IMG/VR virus record: IMGVR_UViG_3300042509_002208
Location: 1-64,000 of that record
Strand: one strand, 5' to 3'
Source: a virus
Length of the DNA: 64,000 nt
Shown: one piece after another, positions 6,971-17,042 of the stretch
How the letters are laid out: every line of letters starts with the position of its first letter
Position numbering within the stretch: position 1 is the first letter of the stretch
Notes under the pieces: model-generated
Seen by the model: only the letters and a program-made list of their open reading frames with translations
The model's database searches: none
Told to the model about the DNA's origin: nothing
Made by a program: the position numbers and the translations under genes

Positions 6971-6996
6971 GGCCCCCAACTGGGGGCCTTTTTTAT
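6971..6996 (+). terminator. Rho-independent terminator after tail tube gene
   Basis: GGCCCCC at 6971-6977 pairs with GGGGGCC at 6982-6988 around a four-base loop, followed by TTTTTT. It is 17 nt after the tail tube stop codon. Confidence 0.9.
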
Positions 6997-7016
6997 TGGA
7001 ATAATGGACTTTACTC

Positions 7017-7026
7017 GGCACTCTAA
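7017..7026 (+). promoter_or_regulatory. GGNANNCTA motif (candidate late promoter -10)
   Basis: GGCACTCTAA lies between the tail tube terminator and the tape measure start, 27 nt before the ATG at 7054. Confidence 0.5.
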
Positions 7027-7053
7027 ACGTAGATTATTGCTTCCACAACCAGG

Positions 7054-10000
7054 ATGGCAAAAGGCGACCTCCAATTCGGTTTAACTATTGATGGTGGCGC
7101 TGCCGAACGGTATGTACAGCAGTGGGTTAGCGATGTAAAGAATCAAACCAAGCAGTTATCCGACGAGATCCAGAAAGCCCTTGGAGGGCCTCCGATCAAG
7201 AAAGAGCTGCAAATTATTACAACAACCGACGAAAACGGAGTCAAAAAACAGGTAACTCAGCTTAAAGAAGTTGGCAGGATCACTGATACAATTAACCAGC
7301 AATGGGTTAATGCCAACAAGTTACAGGACGGCAGTGTAACGAGACTGAGGCAACAAGTAAATGAAGCGAAACAGGCCAGAGATGCAATCTCAAAAATTGG
7401 CAAATCTGCCGATGATTTAAAAACAAAAATCAACAGTATTAACCCTGCTTGGGACTTAGCTAATCAAAAAGTAAGAGCACTTAGTAGGGAACTTGAAATT
7501 GCCAGTGCCAGCAGTTTCTGGCAACGAATAAAGGCAGAATTTAACCTTGGGCCGATTGTTGGTGCTGGCAAGGCTCTGAATGAAATCGTTAATACATTCC
7601 AGAGTTTATCCATCGTCGTTGGCCAGTTAACTGCGCCAATCATTGCATTATCAAATGCACTAAACGAGATCCAGCAGATTGACTTATTATTTAAAGGTAT
7701 TGGTGGCGGCCCCGCTGAAATTTCTAAGATCTTCGCTGATTCTTCCAGGATTGCGCTGGAATATGGCGTTAACCTGAAGACGGTTCGCGAAAGCTTTACG
7801 CAATTAACTCCTGTTATTCTGGCAAGTGGTGGTTCACTTGAAAACGTAAGTCAGATCACCAGTGCATTATCTTCGCGTTTTGCGACGTTTGGTCTTAGCG
7901 CCGACAAATCAAGGCGTGTGATGAATGGTGTCATCCAAGCTTTCGGTAAAGGAAAGCTGATGGCTGAAGAATTAACTCAGCAGATTTCTGAAGCTGATCC
8001 AGCCTTTAAGACTGACTTAGCGAATGCGATTGGCGTTACTGTCGCTCAATTGGGAGAGATGGTCAAGGCGGGCGAGATTACGTCTCAAGTCTTGCTGGAA
8101 GTCCTGCCATTGCTGGCTAAAAATTCAGTTTATTTTGGCAAGTTAGGAACCTCTGCCACCTCTGCAGTTGCTGCCCTAGGCCGTGGCCAGGCTACGATTG
8201 AACAGGTTAAAAACCAGCTAGCAACTCTTAGTCAGCTTAACCTGGAATCACTGGCTGGCCTTTTTAAGCCCTTATTGGGTGCATTCCTGCAAGTTCAGGC
8301 TGCTGTTGTTGATTTTATTACAAATCTTAGAAAGTTAGAAGTCGTCAAGAGTTTGATTAGTGTTGTTAATTCACTGGCTGTTCAGTTGGCCGGGATTTTC
8401 ACGGCATTTACAAATGTAATCATCATAGTTGGCAAATTCGTTGATCCAATTTTTGCTGCAATCAATGCAGTTGATGATTTCAGTCAGAAGCTGGTAGGCT
8501 TTAAAGTTTTATCTGCAGCAGTCGCAGCAATCATAACAGGACTCCTGATTAAATCCATTGTTGGGTTAGCTGCTACGGCTATACCCAAGGCGATTACTGG
8601 TATCCAGGGGCTTGCAACGTCTCTTGGCATCTTGAATGGCCAATCCTTGATGCAATTTGTAACAGGCATCGCGAATGGCGTAAAAAGCATGATTGCCTGG
8701 ATTGCTAGCGCTGGTCAGACAATTGCTGCAAATATTGCACAAGCTGCGAGCTATAAGACTGTTACTGCCGCAGCGTTGGCTACCGCTGCTGCCAAAGAGG
8801 TTGAAGCAAACGCAGGTAATCTTGCATCTAAGGCGGCTGCTAATGCAATCAGGGCCAACAAAGGTGTTGAATCTTCCCTGAACGCTGTTGATGCTGCTTC
8901 TGGAGCCGCCGCAGGTGGCTTTAAGTTGACTGCCGGTGCTGCAGCCGCTGCTGCGGCTGTCCTTGGCGTCGTAGCGTATGCATTTAATACATACAAGACA
9001 ATCACCGAGCAGGGAGATACTGCCGCAAAGAACTTTGACGAAGGATTAAAGCAGCTCAGGGCAGAAATGGCTGCGACTGGCACTGAAGCGCAGAATGCCG
9101 CTACCGACACAGAGATGTTTGCCAATAAGTTAAAAGACTTAGCGGCTCAAACCAGAGACAGAAATGTATTTGATGTTGTAGTTGACGTTGTATTCATGAC
9201 AGACATGAATACAGCAATAGCTGTATTACATGCAAAAGCTGAATTAAACAAGAGATTCAAGGATCTTGAGAAGAATGTAGAGGGCACGAAGCAAAGGCTT
9301 CAGGAGTATAATGCTGCACAAGACAAGAGCGGAGCTGGCGCCAGGGCGTTAAAGCAGGAGATCTTAAATCAAGTTAAGGCTTATGATCTCTTGATTCAGG
9401 AAGCAATCAAGGCCAGAAATGAATTAGCACAAAAGGCTGCGACAAGTGGAGCGGGCTTAGATCCCAAGGAAATTATTGCTCTGAAGAAATTCCAAGAAGA
9501 CATAGAGAAATTCAGAAAAGCCAGGGATGGCTTAATTGAAGAGACCCAAGCAAAAGGCATTCAATTAGATGTAAAGCTGTCGACTGAAGGTGAAGAACAG
9601 GTCATCACGACGATTGCCGGAATTGATGCAGAGCTAAAGAGCATCAAAGAGACCACTACGGTTGCCAGGATAGGGGAGGAAGGAGCAGAAGAGACAGAAA
9701 ACAAGATCAAAGGTTTGGATGGCTTATTGAAATTCATCCAAGAAAACCCTGTTACTGTTAAAATCAAAGCCCAATTTGATATTGACAAGGCTGCAATAGC
9801 TAGTCAGATTGAATACGGTCAAGCAATGATCGAAAACACTCGCTCCAGAGGCGAGCTGGAAGGATCGATCTTTGGCATCTACAAGGCACGTAATTCTTTT
9901 GCGATTCAAACGGCCCAGGAAGAGTTGCAGTCCATGAAGGACCGCAAAGTTAGCGCCGAACAGATCAAACAGAAGGAGAACGAAATAGCTCAGCTCAAAG

Positions 10001-12195
10001 ATAACGAGCGCAAGATTGAACAAGCTGCAATTTTAAAGAAATTGCAGAACATTGGAACAGAGCAGCAACTAGAAAGACAGGTTCTTGAGTTAAAGCAGCA
10101 GGGTCAAAGACTGGAAGCGCAAATGGCAATTGATGCTGCAAACCAACTTGCGATTCAAGCCAGAATTGCGGAGCAAATTGCAATCCAAAATAAATTAAAG
10201 GCACAAGCAACTAAGGATCCAACTGATGACGCACCTGCCGCAAAACTAGTTGATTATGCAAAACAGTATGTCGAATACGCTGACAAGGGAGTAAATTCAG
10301 CAAAGCAGCGTTACAATACATTAACTCAGACGCAAGCTCTGGAAAAAGACACCTTAAACAACCAACAAGCTGCTGCAAGAAATAACTTGAATGCACAAGC
10401 GGCTCAGGTTGGATTGAATTCAACTATCGATAAAGGTGCTCAATCTTATGGGAACTTGAATAAAGAAAGTGCTGGATTCATCAGTGCTGGCGGAAAGACC
10501 GTTCAAGTATACAACGAATTAGGCAATGAAATTCGTCAAACCGGTCGCGATGCAGGCACTTTAGGGCAGCAGTTGAACAGCCTACCTAGAGACCAGTCCT
10601 TAAATATCGGTCTTGACGCAAATCTTGATCCTCAATCCGTCAACCAGGCAGTCTCTGAGGGTCAGGCTGCACTTGATCAGCCCGGCAGGCAATTAACGAC
10701 ACCATTGAAGCCTACCGTTGACACGGTTGGTTTCTACAATGAAGTCCGCCAAGCTGTTCAAACAGTTCAATCTTCTGACGCCACAAAAGTTTCGGCTCAA
10801 TTAAAAGTTGAAGGCCAAGAAATGGCGGCGGCTTCAATCCAAAGTCTTTCTAATTCTGTCGAGGATTACAAAACAAAAGTTGAGACTGCTAATCAAGCAC
10901 AAGGTCAACTCAATACTGCAATTTCTAATTACAATGAAGCTCTAAAAAGCGGTGATCCTACCAGGATTCTAGAAACAGCAGGAGCTTTAAGCTATCAAAG
11001 ACAAGTAGTGGAAGCCGCTAATATTGACCTGCAAAACGCCAAGGCGAATCTGCAAGATGCTGATGCGACCGCCAAAGTTCTTGGCGTTAACATTGGTAAT
11101 GTCGGAACTCAAGCCTCAAATGCATCTCAGCAAATCACCGGGATCGGCTCGGCGATTTCCACATCAGCCAATGAAATCACAAACTACACATCACAGCTAG
11201 AAAATTTCAGCACAAGTGCATCTCAAGGTGTCCAAAATGTCGGGACTGGACTGAATAGCCTGAAAACAGAAGCACAGGAGTTTGTTAATACCTTATCAGG
11301 TGCTCCTCAAGCCTTTGGTGAAATCGGTATTGCTGCTGGTGAATCGGCCAATGGTATAAACGGTATTTCAGAGAATTTGGCGGGCGTATCAGAGAATGCA
11401 GAGAATGCGGGCGACGCCTTTATGAGCATCTCCACTGGAGCTGGTGAAGCCGCAGATGCTGTTGATGATATCCCAAGTTCTCTTGAAGGTGTCGGCGATA
11501 GCGTCGACGGATTAGCCGGATCATTCTCCGATGCTGCTGATTACGCGGGACAGGTAGTCGAGTCTGGTTTTGACGGTGCCGCAGAAAATGCTAGCATTGC
11601 TGGAGACGACTTCAGCAATAGCCTAAGCACTGCCTCGACTCAGGCTGATGAAATTTACAGCACATTATCCAATATTGATGGATTAAATCCAACGGTTACC
11701 GTTAATGTCGTTGGAACCCCTGGCCGATTTGCTGGCGGCCCAGTCGATTCTGGCCAGATGTACCGAGTCAATGAACTCGGCAAGGAAGCATTCTTATCAG
11801 CAAGCGGTCGTCTTTCGATGATTAACAAGCCTAAGAATGCACTGTGGAGGGCACCATCTAGAGGTACTGTGATCCCCGCGCATTTAACCGCTGGTCTCTC
11901 TATCCCAAGCAGTGGTGTCAGCGTTGCAGCAGGGGCTTCTAGAAGGGTCTCCAGTGCAGTCTCTAACATGTCCAGCTCTGCTTCTATTGCACGGGCTGTA
12001 ACACAGGCCCTGAGGGCTTCTGGACTGCTTGAAACTAACAACAGCGCAGCCGCAAACCAGGCAGGGCAAGCGGTTCAGCTTGGAAAGCTAACGCATGCTG
12101 TTAACAAGCTGGTGGACAAGGATTGGAACGTTCAGGTAAACGTTAAAAATCCAAGTCCGTCCGCTTATGTTAATATGATTAACAGACTGTCATGA
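7054..12195 (+). CDS. Tape measure protein
   Basis: A 1713-residue protein, the longest in the window, with long helical and coiled-coil stretches rich in Ala, Gln and Lys. Around residue 300 it has the conserved block GKLMAEELTQQISEA followed by LANAIGVTVAQL and a GEITSQVLLEVL segment, typical of the tape measure N-terminal domain. Hydrophobic segments near residues 490-510 and 625-645 could insert in the host membrane during DNA entry. Tape measure length sets tail length; at about 0.15 nm per residue this predicts a tail of roughly 250 nm. Its end overlaps the next gene by 4 nt. Confidence 0.95.
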   Translation: MAKGDLQFGLTIDGGAAERYVQQWVSDVKNQTKQLSDEIQKALGGPPIKKELQIITTTDENGVKKQVTQLKEVGRITDTINQQWVNANKLQDGSVTRLRQQVNEAKQARDAISKIGKSADDLKTKINSINPAWDLANQKVRALSRELEIASASSFWQRIKAEFNLGPIVGAGKALNEIVNTFQSLSIVVGQLTAPIIALSNALNEIQQIDLLFKGIGGGPAEISKIFADSSRIALEYGVNLKTVRESFTQLTPVILASGGSLENVSQITSALSSRFATFGLSADKSRRVMNGVIQAFGKGKLMAEELTQQISEADPAFKTDLANAIGVTVAQLGEMVKAGEITSQVLLEVLPLLAKNSVYFGKLGTSATSAVAALGRGQATIEQVKNQLATLSQLNLESLAGLFKPLLGAFLQVQAAVVDFITNLRKLEVVKSLISVVNSLAVQLAGIFTAFTNVIIIVGKFVDPIFAAINAVDDFSQKLVGFKVLSAAVAAIITGLLIKSIVGLAATAIPKAITGIQGLATSLGILNGQSLMQFVTGIANGVKSMIAWIASAGQTIAANIAQAASYKTVTAAALATAAAKEVEANAGNLASKAAANAIRANKGVESSLNAVDAASGAAAGGFKLTAGAAAAAAAVLGVVAYAFNTYKTITEQGDTAAKNFDEGLKQLRAEMAATGTEAQNAATDTEMFANKLKDLAAQTRDRNVFDVVVDVVFMTDMNTAIAVLHAKAELNKRFKDLEKNVEGTKQRLQEYNAAQDKSGAGARALKQEILNQVKAYDLLIQEAIKARNELAQKAATSGAGLDPKEIIALKKFQEDIEKFRKARDGLIEETQAKGIQLDVKLSTEGEEQVITTIAGIDAELKSIKETTTVARIGEEGAEETENKIKGLDGLLKFIQENPVTVKIKAQFDIDKAAIASQIEYGQAMIENTRSRGELEGSIFGIYKARNSFAIQTAQEELQSMKDRKVSAEQIKQKENEIAQLKDNERKIEQAAILKKLQNIGTEQQLERQVLELKQQGQRLEAQMAIDAANQLAIQARIAEQIAIQNKLKAQATKDPTDDAPAAKLVDYAKQYVEYADKGVNSAKQRYNTLTQTQALEKDTLNNQQAAARNNLNAQAAQVGLNSTIDKGAQSYGNLNKESAGFISAGGKTVQVYNELGNEIRQTGRDAGTLGQQLNSLPRDQSLNIGLDANLDPQSVNQAVSEGQAALDQPGRQLTTPLKPTVDTVGFYNEVRQAVQTVQSSDATKVSAQLKVEGQEMAAASIQSLSNSVEDYKTKVETANQAQGQLNTAISNYNEALKSGDPTRILETAGALSYQRQVVEAANIDLQNAKANLQDADATAKVLGVNIGNVGTQASNASQQITGIGSAISTSANEITNYTSQLENFSTSASQGVQNVGTGLNSLKTEAQEFVNTLSGAPQAFGEIGIAAGESANGINGISENLAGVSENAENAGDAFMSISTGAGEAADAVDDIPSSLEGVGDSVDGLAGSFSDAADYAGQVVESGFDGAAENASIAGDDFSNSLSTASTQADEIYSTLSNIDGLNPTVTVNVVGTPGRFAGGPVDSGQMYRVNELGKEAFLSASGRLSMINKPKNALWRAPSRGTVIPAHLTAGLSIPSSGVSVAAGASRRVSSAVSNMSSSASIARAVTQALRASGLLETNNSAAANQAGQAVQLGKLTHAVNKLVDKDWNVQVNVKNPSPSAYVNMINRLS

Positions 12196-13352
12196 GTATT
12201 TCAATTGGCGGCTTTACCTTTAATCGGTTAATAGCGCAGCCATTTGGCTACGAAGAGACTGAGACTTCAAGAGGTTTTACAGCAAAAAGATGGGCAATAT
12301 CTGGTCTTGCAACGCCCGCTGAGTGGGTCACGCTGCTTGGGGTATATGATACTTGGCGCGATGCCCGTATAACAGAAGACGATCCTGTAGTTTCTAATAG
12401 TACAGGTACAACCGTAACGTTTTCCGGTACCGGCGCAGGTGGCGTAACGTGGAATACACCTTGCTGGTTCTCCACGGCGCCTCAAGGTACCCAGGACGGT
12501 ATCTACATCTCTATTTCGGTAGAGCTTGTAGACGCAGCGCAAGCCCTTGCAGTCCTAAAAGCAACTGCTACAAGCTCTAGCTCGACAACGACCTTAGCTG
12601 GTACTGTTACGATTGGAGGCGTTAGTTTCTCCAGAATGACCGCCCAGACTTCTGGGTACGATGAAACAGATACTCGAAGAGGCTTTACGGCAAAGAGATG
12701 GTCAGTTACTGGCCTACTGACCAGTGCTGAGTGGGCTTCTTTATTATCGGTTTATGATAGCTGGAGAGATCTGAAGATTGCAGAAGACGACCCTCTAGTA
12801 ACCAATAGTGTCGGAGCCACGGTTGCTATTAGTGGTGCTGGCGTAAATGGTACAAATTGGTCTGCGACTTGCTGGTTCTCTGGTGCTCCCCAAGGTGATC
12901 CAGACCAGTCCGGTTCTTATATCTCAGCCTCGGTTGAACTTGTCGATGCTACGCAGGCTTTAGCGGTTCTGGTTGCAGCAAATGCAGAAGACGGCGGCGG
13001 CGGGGATATACCACCTGATCTTGGGACAGTCACGGTTGGCTCGGCTGTCTTGACACTTAAAAAGCCTCGTGAGACTTTTCAGTCTGTTCCTACGCTTGAG
13101 CTAACTGCGGCTGGTACATCTTATATTACTGGTCCAAGGAAAGCTGTCGAAGTAGAGGACATAGAAGGGGAGACTGACGAAGCAGGATGGAACGCTGTCA
13201 GGGATTGGTTTAAAACTACGATGGAATCAACTCCAGACGCGGGAGATTGGTATCCCATAAGTGTCCCAACCGCTTCTGTTGAACGCCGTATCGTATCTGG
13301 TAGCCCACAGAATATTTATACAGTTTCTTTGCAAAGAGCCAAAGCAAGATGA
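12192..13352 (+). CDS. Distal tail-type protein with a duplicated domain
   Basis: A 386-residue protein made of two near-copies of a domain of about 110-120 residues. Each copy has IGG-F/S-F-R, RGFTAKRW, an aromatic YD-WRD segment, TEDDP or AEDDP, CWFS-APQG, and SVELVDA-QALAVL. A Gly-rich linker follows, then a different C-terminal domain. It directly follows the tape measure gene, where distal tail proteins are encoded. The name is from position; the fold is not recognised. The start overlaps the tape measure stop. Confidence 0.6.
   Translation: MSISIGGFTFNRLIAQPFGYEETETSRGFTAKRWAISGLATPAEWVTLLGVYDTWRDARITEDDPVVSNSTGTTVTFSGTGAGGVTWNTPCWFSTAPQGTQDGIYISISVELVDAAQALAVLKATATSSSSTTTLAGTVTIGGVSFSRMTAQTSGYDETDTRRGFTAKRWSVTGLLTSAEWASLLSVYDSWRDLKIAEDDPLVTNSVGATVAISGAGVNGTNWSATCWFSGAPQGDPDQSGSYISASVELVDATQALAVLVAANAEDGGGGDIPPDLGTVTVGSAVLTLKKPRETFQSVPTLELTAAGTSYITGPRKAVEVEDIEGETDEAGWNAVRDWFKTTMESTPDAGDWYPISVPTASVERRIVSGSPQNIYTVSLQRAKAR
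12204..12986 (+). repeat. In-gene tandem duplication, 408-bp period
   Basis: The two domain copies begin at 12204 and 12612, a period of 408 bp (136 codons). Amino-acid identity is clear but the DNA has diverged, so the duplication is not recent. Confidence 0.8.
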
Positions 13353-15325
13353 CAATTGATATTCGGGCTAAAATAATTTCCAGCGCCGGAGAGGTTATTA
13401 GCGGAGAAGTAAGCGATAGCTATTTACCAGATGCTGGTCTTGTTTTTACTACAGGGTCGATTATTCTAAGCGGAGTCAGGAATCTAGCGATTGGTACAAT
13501 CATCGAGATTTCTTATATAGACATAGATAAGAGACGCGCGGCCCGGATACCTAGACAATTGCGTGTTTTGAGCAGTTTTGCTGATCCTTTGCGCAACCAA
13601 ACCACATTAGAGTTAGGATGTACTTTAACTTATTTCCAGGACAGAAAGCCTTTACCTCTTGAGCAGCCACTTAAGGAGCCGGAGTACGATTGCGAAGAGT
13701 CATATCGAATCCCTCCACGGATTGGTGCTAGTACTGTTTTTAGTAATTGCTGCTTAGCATTAGGTCTTGCATATTCTGGTAATCCACTTACTAACTCATT
13801 TATCACGGATTCTTTTGATTACAGTGCTGGATATGTTGCCATCATAGGCGATCTATTGAAAAGTGAAGGCTATTTTGGCCATATTGACGCAAGAGGAGTT
13901 CTCCAAGTAGTCAGCTTTAATAGCAGTGGAGGAAAAGGTCCAGTGTTGGACGAAACCAATATTATTGATATATCTTCAACAAGCTCTAGCGATATCCCTG
14001 GAGATGCTGTTATTGTTTCTTATAACTCAATTCAATTAAATCCCCCAGATCCCGAAAAAGAAAAAGAAGAAAATGGATCCGAATACATGTACAAAAGGAA
14101 CTGGGAACTTGACGAATCGTATCCAGATCCGGTTATTGTGTATGACGAATGGACGGATTCTGAAGGAAATCAGGTGCGAGATGAATATAAACTTGTGGCG
14201 TGGACGACATCAAGAACCGTGTACGATGTTTGGGATAGGGCAATGTACAGGTTTGAGGTTCAAAATGGACTAATTGCACAAACCTGGAAATCGACATGGT
14301 GGACTTATGAGCTTGAAGCTGGCAGCTCTTATGCTCCAGATCGGGAAAGTGGGAGCGGGTCTGCATGGTGGGATAAAAGCTTGTCTCCCGGAGAAGGTAC
14401 ACCGCGAGAATTTTATTCAGGACGAAATTTTGCAAAACTAATCGGCCAGAACGCAGGCCCGGATGATCCGTGCCTAGAGGATGAAGGAGACGACAAGCCT
14501 GAGAATTATGCTAATGTATTAGTTGAAGAACAATGGGAATCCGGTCCATTGGCTGATATCGTACAGGCATGTGGGTTTTCTGAAACTTGGTATCCGAATA
14601 TAAAGTCATTGCCAATTGAGCGAACCACAAAATTAAGGCAATTTACTTATTACGAAAAGGATGAAGATACCGGAATTACAAAGACTCGCACTGACAAATA
14701 CATTCCTTATGTCCAAACTCCAGAGGGGGCTTACTCTATAGGAAAAAGAGCCGAAGTAGTAGGCCAGTTTGATAGTAGTGTCAATCCATTTGAAGATTCT
14801 GTCCTTAGGATTATCGATGACGCAAGTACCATAGTCAAATATGGTGGTGATACTAAAATTAGAACAGAAAGAGAATTTGGATTACAAAAAAGACCTTCCC
14901 GGCTTGAGCGCACGGTACAAACCTATAGTAGGCAAGCCCCTATAGCTAGCCAGGGTGAAATCGTTTATGCATTTGGGAATAGTAGCACTTCACGTTCTGC
15001 GGTTGAGTTTCAAATGCCGTATGCATCGGACGACAGTATTTCTGGCAGTCAGAGAACGGGCTACAGTTCAATTGCATCCAATGCAGGTCAAAAAGCGGTT
15101 AATTACGGCAGGCTACAAAATCGACTCCTCATTGGTTCAAACAGGGGCGTAAGCCTTCAAATGATGGCATCCGATATGCCATCTTATCCCTTTGAACCAA
15201 TTAATATCTCACTAAGGGGTTACGTTGGTCAATATAGAACAAATGCACAAAGCTGGACTTTTGATTCTCAGGGAATTATAGCTAGTTGTGATGCCCTGTT
15301 CTGGGGAGCGGTAGGGAAAGAATAA
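13349..15325 (+). CDS. Large minor tail / baseplate hub-type protein
   Basis: A 658-residue protein overlapping its neighbours by 4 nt and 1 nt. It is beta-rich and aromatic. An N-terminal segment reads ISGEVSDSYLPDAGLVFTTGSIILSG; the middle is rich in Trp and acidic residues. Position after the distal tail protein suggests a hub or tail-associated protein. No lysozyme or peptidase motif is seen. The family is not recognised. Confidence 0.5.
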   Translation: MTIDIRAKIISSAGEVISGEVSDSYLPDAGLVFTTGSIILSGVRNLAIGTIIEISYIDIDKRRAARIPRQLRVLSSFADPLRNQTTLELGCTLTYFQDRKPLPLEQPLKEPEYDCEESYRIPPRIGASTVFSNCCLALGLAYSGNPLTNSFITDSFDYSAGYVAIIGDLLKSEGYFGHIDARGVLQVVSFNSSGGKGPVLDETNIIDISSTSSSDIPGDAVIVSYNSIQLNPPDPEKEKEENGSEYMYKRNWELDESYPDPVIVYDEWTDSEGNQVRDEYKLVAWTTSRTVYDVWDRAMYRFEVQNGLIAQTWKSTWWTYELEAGSSYAPDRESGSGSAWWDKSLSPGEGTPREFYSGRNFAKLIGQNAGPDDPCLEDEGDDKPENYANVLVEEQWESGPLADIVQACGFSETWYPNIKSLPIERTTKLRQFTYYEKDEDTGITKTRTDKYIPYVQTPEGAYSIGKRAEVVGQFDSSVNPFEDSVLRIIDDASTIVKYGGDTKIRTEREFGLQKRPSRLERTVQTYSRQAPIASQGEIVYAFGNSSTSRSAVEFQMPYASDDSISGSQRTGYSSIASNAGQKAVNYGRLQNRLLIGSNRGVSLQMMASDMPSYPFEPINISLRGYVGQYRTNAQSWTFDSQGIIASCDALFWGAVGKE

Positions 15326-16551
15326 TGAGTATCACTAACGCAAATATTATCACCAGAATCCGAGCATCAGTTTCTCGCTCAAATTCGAATGGATGTACTC
15401 CTCCGGTAGAAGAGGCATGGTTCCCTTTGCCTCCAAGTATTACAGCATTTCCCGTTTCTCCTGGAGTGATAGACCTGCCTCCTGTCCCCGCCGAGACGAT
15501 AAACGTAGAACCGATTCCGGCCGAATCTGCAATACTACCAATAGACTTTGATTTAGACAATCCAGATATCTGCGCTTTGTTTACATCTATACTTAGCGAA
15601 AGTAATGATCCTGTTTACGCGAGAGAGCTTGAGGTTCAAACGTTAATTCTCCCATTTAACGAAATCATCGTTCACACAGCATTGCTTAGAGCGTATTTGA
15701 ATTTAAATAGATATTACTATAGCCTGAAACCAAGGCTACAGGATGCTCCGTTGGATTTGAGGGTTTTATATTATATCACTAGATTGTATAAGTTCAAGAA
15801 AACTAATATAAATTATGATATAGTTAGTCAAGATGCAGTAACAAGGAAAAGCTGGAAATTAGCCGCAGCAAGTGGAAGCTTGCTGATGGAATTCCCTAAT
15901 TCCGCGATAAGACCAATTAAACTGTTTGGAGAGGCCGGTTCACTAGCTCTTAGTTTTGCAAACGCCTCAGTTGGAATACCTGGAACATTTTCGTATGGCT
16001 GGGAAAGTACCCTAGAAACAGGTGTTGGCAGTGCAAGTCCTGTCAATGTATCCTACAGGCGAAACATTCATTTGACGGTTTATCCAGCATCTATTCTGCT
16101 TGCAAATGGAGCCAGGGCCGGCGCAAGGTTCATCAACCTGCGTTGGTATGTCGTCAATTCAGTTCCCGCTGGTAACTCCATACTTGGCATGAATATTCGA
16201 TTATACCATACAACCTCAACAACCGCAAACTCTGCTGTCAATGCAGTCAATGGTATTAAGACCACCGTTTATAGCGATTCTAGCACCACGCCATTCCTTA
16301 AAGCAGAAAGCCTTGGCGTTCTACAAGTTGATTTCAGTACGCCATTTGTGTGGGACGGTGTTAATTCACTGGTTGTGGAAACCTGTACTTCGCAAAATGA
16401 AACCAACTACACTTCCAGAGGAAGCCTTCGTGCAATCGGAACCGCAACAGTAAGAAGATATAACTGGACAGACAGCGCTGGAAGCAGTTGTAGTACAACG
16501 CCAAGCGATACCGCTCAGGCTTATATATCAACTCAGATGGATTACGAGTAA
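15325..16551 (+). CDS. Tail protein with a beta-sandwich-like C-terminal domain
   Basis: A 408-residue protein. Residues about 20-80 are Pro-rich with repeated acidic and hydrophobic patches, a likely extended linker. The C-terminal third (LRWYVVNSVPAGNS, then LQVDFSTPFVWDG, NSLVVETC, NWTDSAGSSC) resembles beta-sandwich surface domains seen in secreted bacterial proteins, suggesting a carbohydrate or host-surface contact. It is the last gene of the overlapping tape-measure-to-tail run. Confidence 0.45.
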   Translation: MSITNANIITRIRASVSRSNSNGCTPPVEEAWFPLPPSITAFPVSPGVIDLPPVPAETINVEPIPAESAILPIDFDLDNPDICALFTSILSESNDPVYARELEVQTLILPFNEIIVHTALLRAYLNLNRYYYSLKPRLQDAPLDLRVLYYITRLYKFKKTNINYDIVSQDAVTRKSWKLAAASGSLLMEFPNSAIRPIKLFGEAGSLALSFANASVGIPGTFSYGWESTLETGVGSASPVNVSYRRNIHLTVYPASILLANGARAGARFINLRWYVVNSVPAGNSILGMNIRLYHTTSTTANSAVNAVNGIKTTVYSDSSTTPFLKAESLGVLQVDFSTPFVWDGVNSLVVETCTSQNETNYTSRGSLRAIGTATVRRYNWTDSAGSSCSTTPSDTAQAYISTQMDYE

Positions 16552-16557
16552 AAACTT

Positions 16558-16567
16558 GGAACACTAG
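16558..16567 (+). promoter_or_regulatory. GGNANNCTA motif (candidate late promoter -10)
   Basis: GGAACACTAG begins 6 nt after the stop at 16551 and ends 29 nt before the ATG at 16597. A 12-bp palindrome, TGACTTAAGTCA, follows within the leader. Confidence 0.45.
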
Positions 16568-16596
16568 CGCATTGTTGACTTAAGTCAGTTCATTCG

Positions 16597-17040
16597 ATGG
16601 CTGCCTTTAATAAGTTTCATTGTTTCTCGAAAGATCTTGCTCATAAAAAGCACAATCTTTCTAGCGATGTATTGAAGGTCTATTTGACCAATAGCGCTCC
16701 AGTAGCGGCAACGAATACTGCCTATGATGGCACGACTGGAGTCACTGGTCCTGCTGAGATTGCTGCTGGTAATGGATATACGGCTACTGGATCTAGTGCT
16801 ACTGTAAGTAGCAGTGATCAATCCAGCGGTACTTATCGATTAATTCTGCAAGATCCCCCAACCTGGACTGCAACAGGCGGCACAGTTGGCCCTCTGAGAT
16901 ATGCTGTTTTATACAATTCGTCAAGTACTGGTAAAGAATTAATTGGATGGTGGGACTATGGCGCCAGTGTCACACTTCAAGACACTGAAACGCTTGCAGT
17001 TGACCTCGATCAAGTTAACGGCGTTCTGACGATTGCCTGA
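16597..17040 (+). CDS. Small structural-type protein
   Basis: A 147-residue Gly/Thr/Ser-rich beta protein (LKVYLTNSAPVAATNTAYDG near the start, AVLYNSSSTGKELIGWWDYG near the end). Similar short proteins are common among tail-associated genes of many phages in my recollection, without a defined role. It leads a three-gene group ending at 19945. Confidence 0.55.
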   Translation: MAAFNKFHCFSKDLAHKKHNLSSDVLKVYLTNSAPVAATNTAYDGTTGVTGPAEIAAGNGYTATGSSATVSSSDQSSGTYRLILQDPPTWTATGGTVGPLRYAVLYNSSSTGKELIGWWDYGASVTLQDTETLAVDLDQVNGVLTIA

Positions 17041-17042
17041 TT

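Noticed and set aside
8484-10423. Several long open frames on the strand opposite the tape measure gene
   Set aside because: They are antisense shadows of a high-Ala coding sequence, with no ribosome binding sites or protein-like composition.
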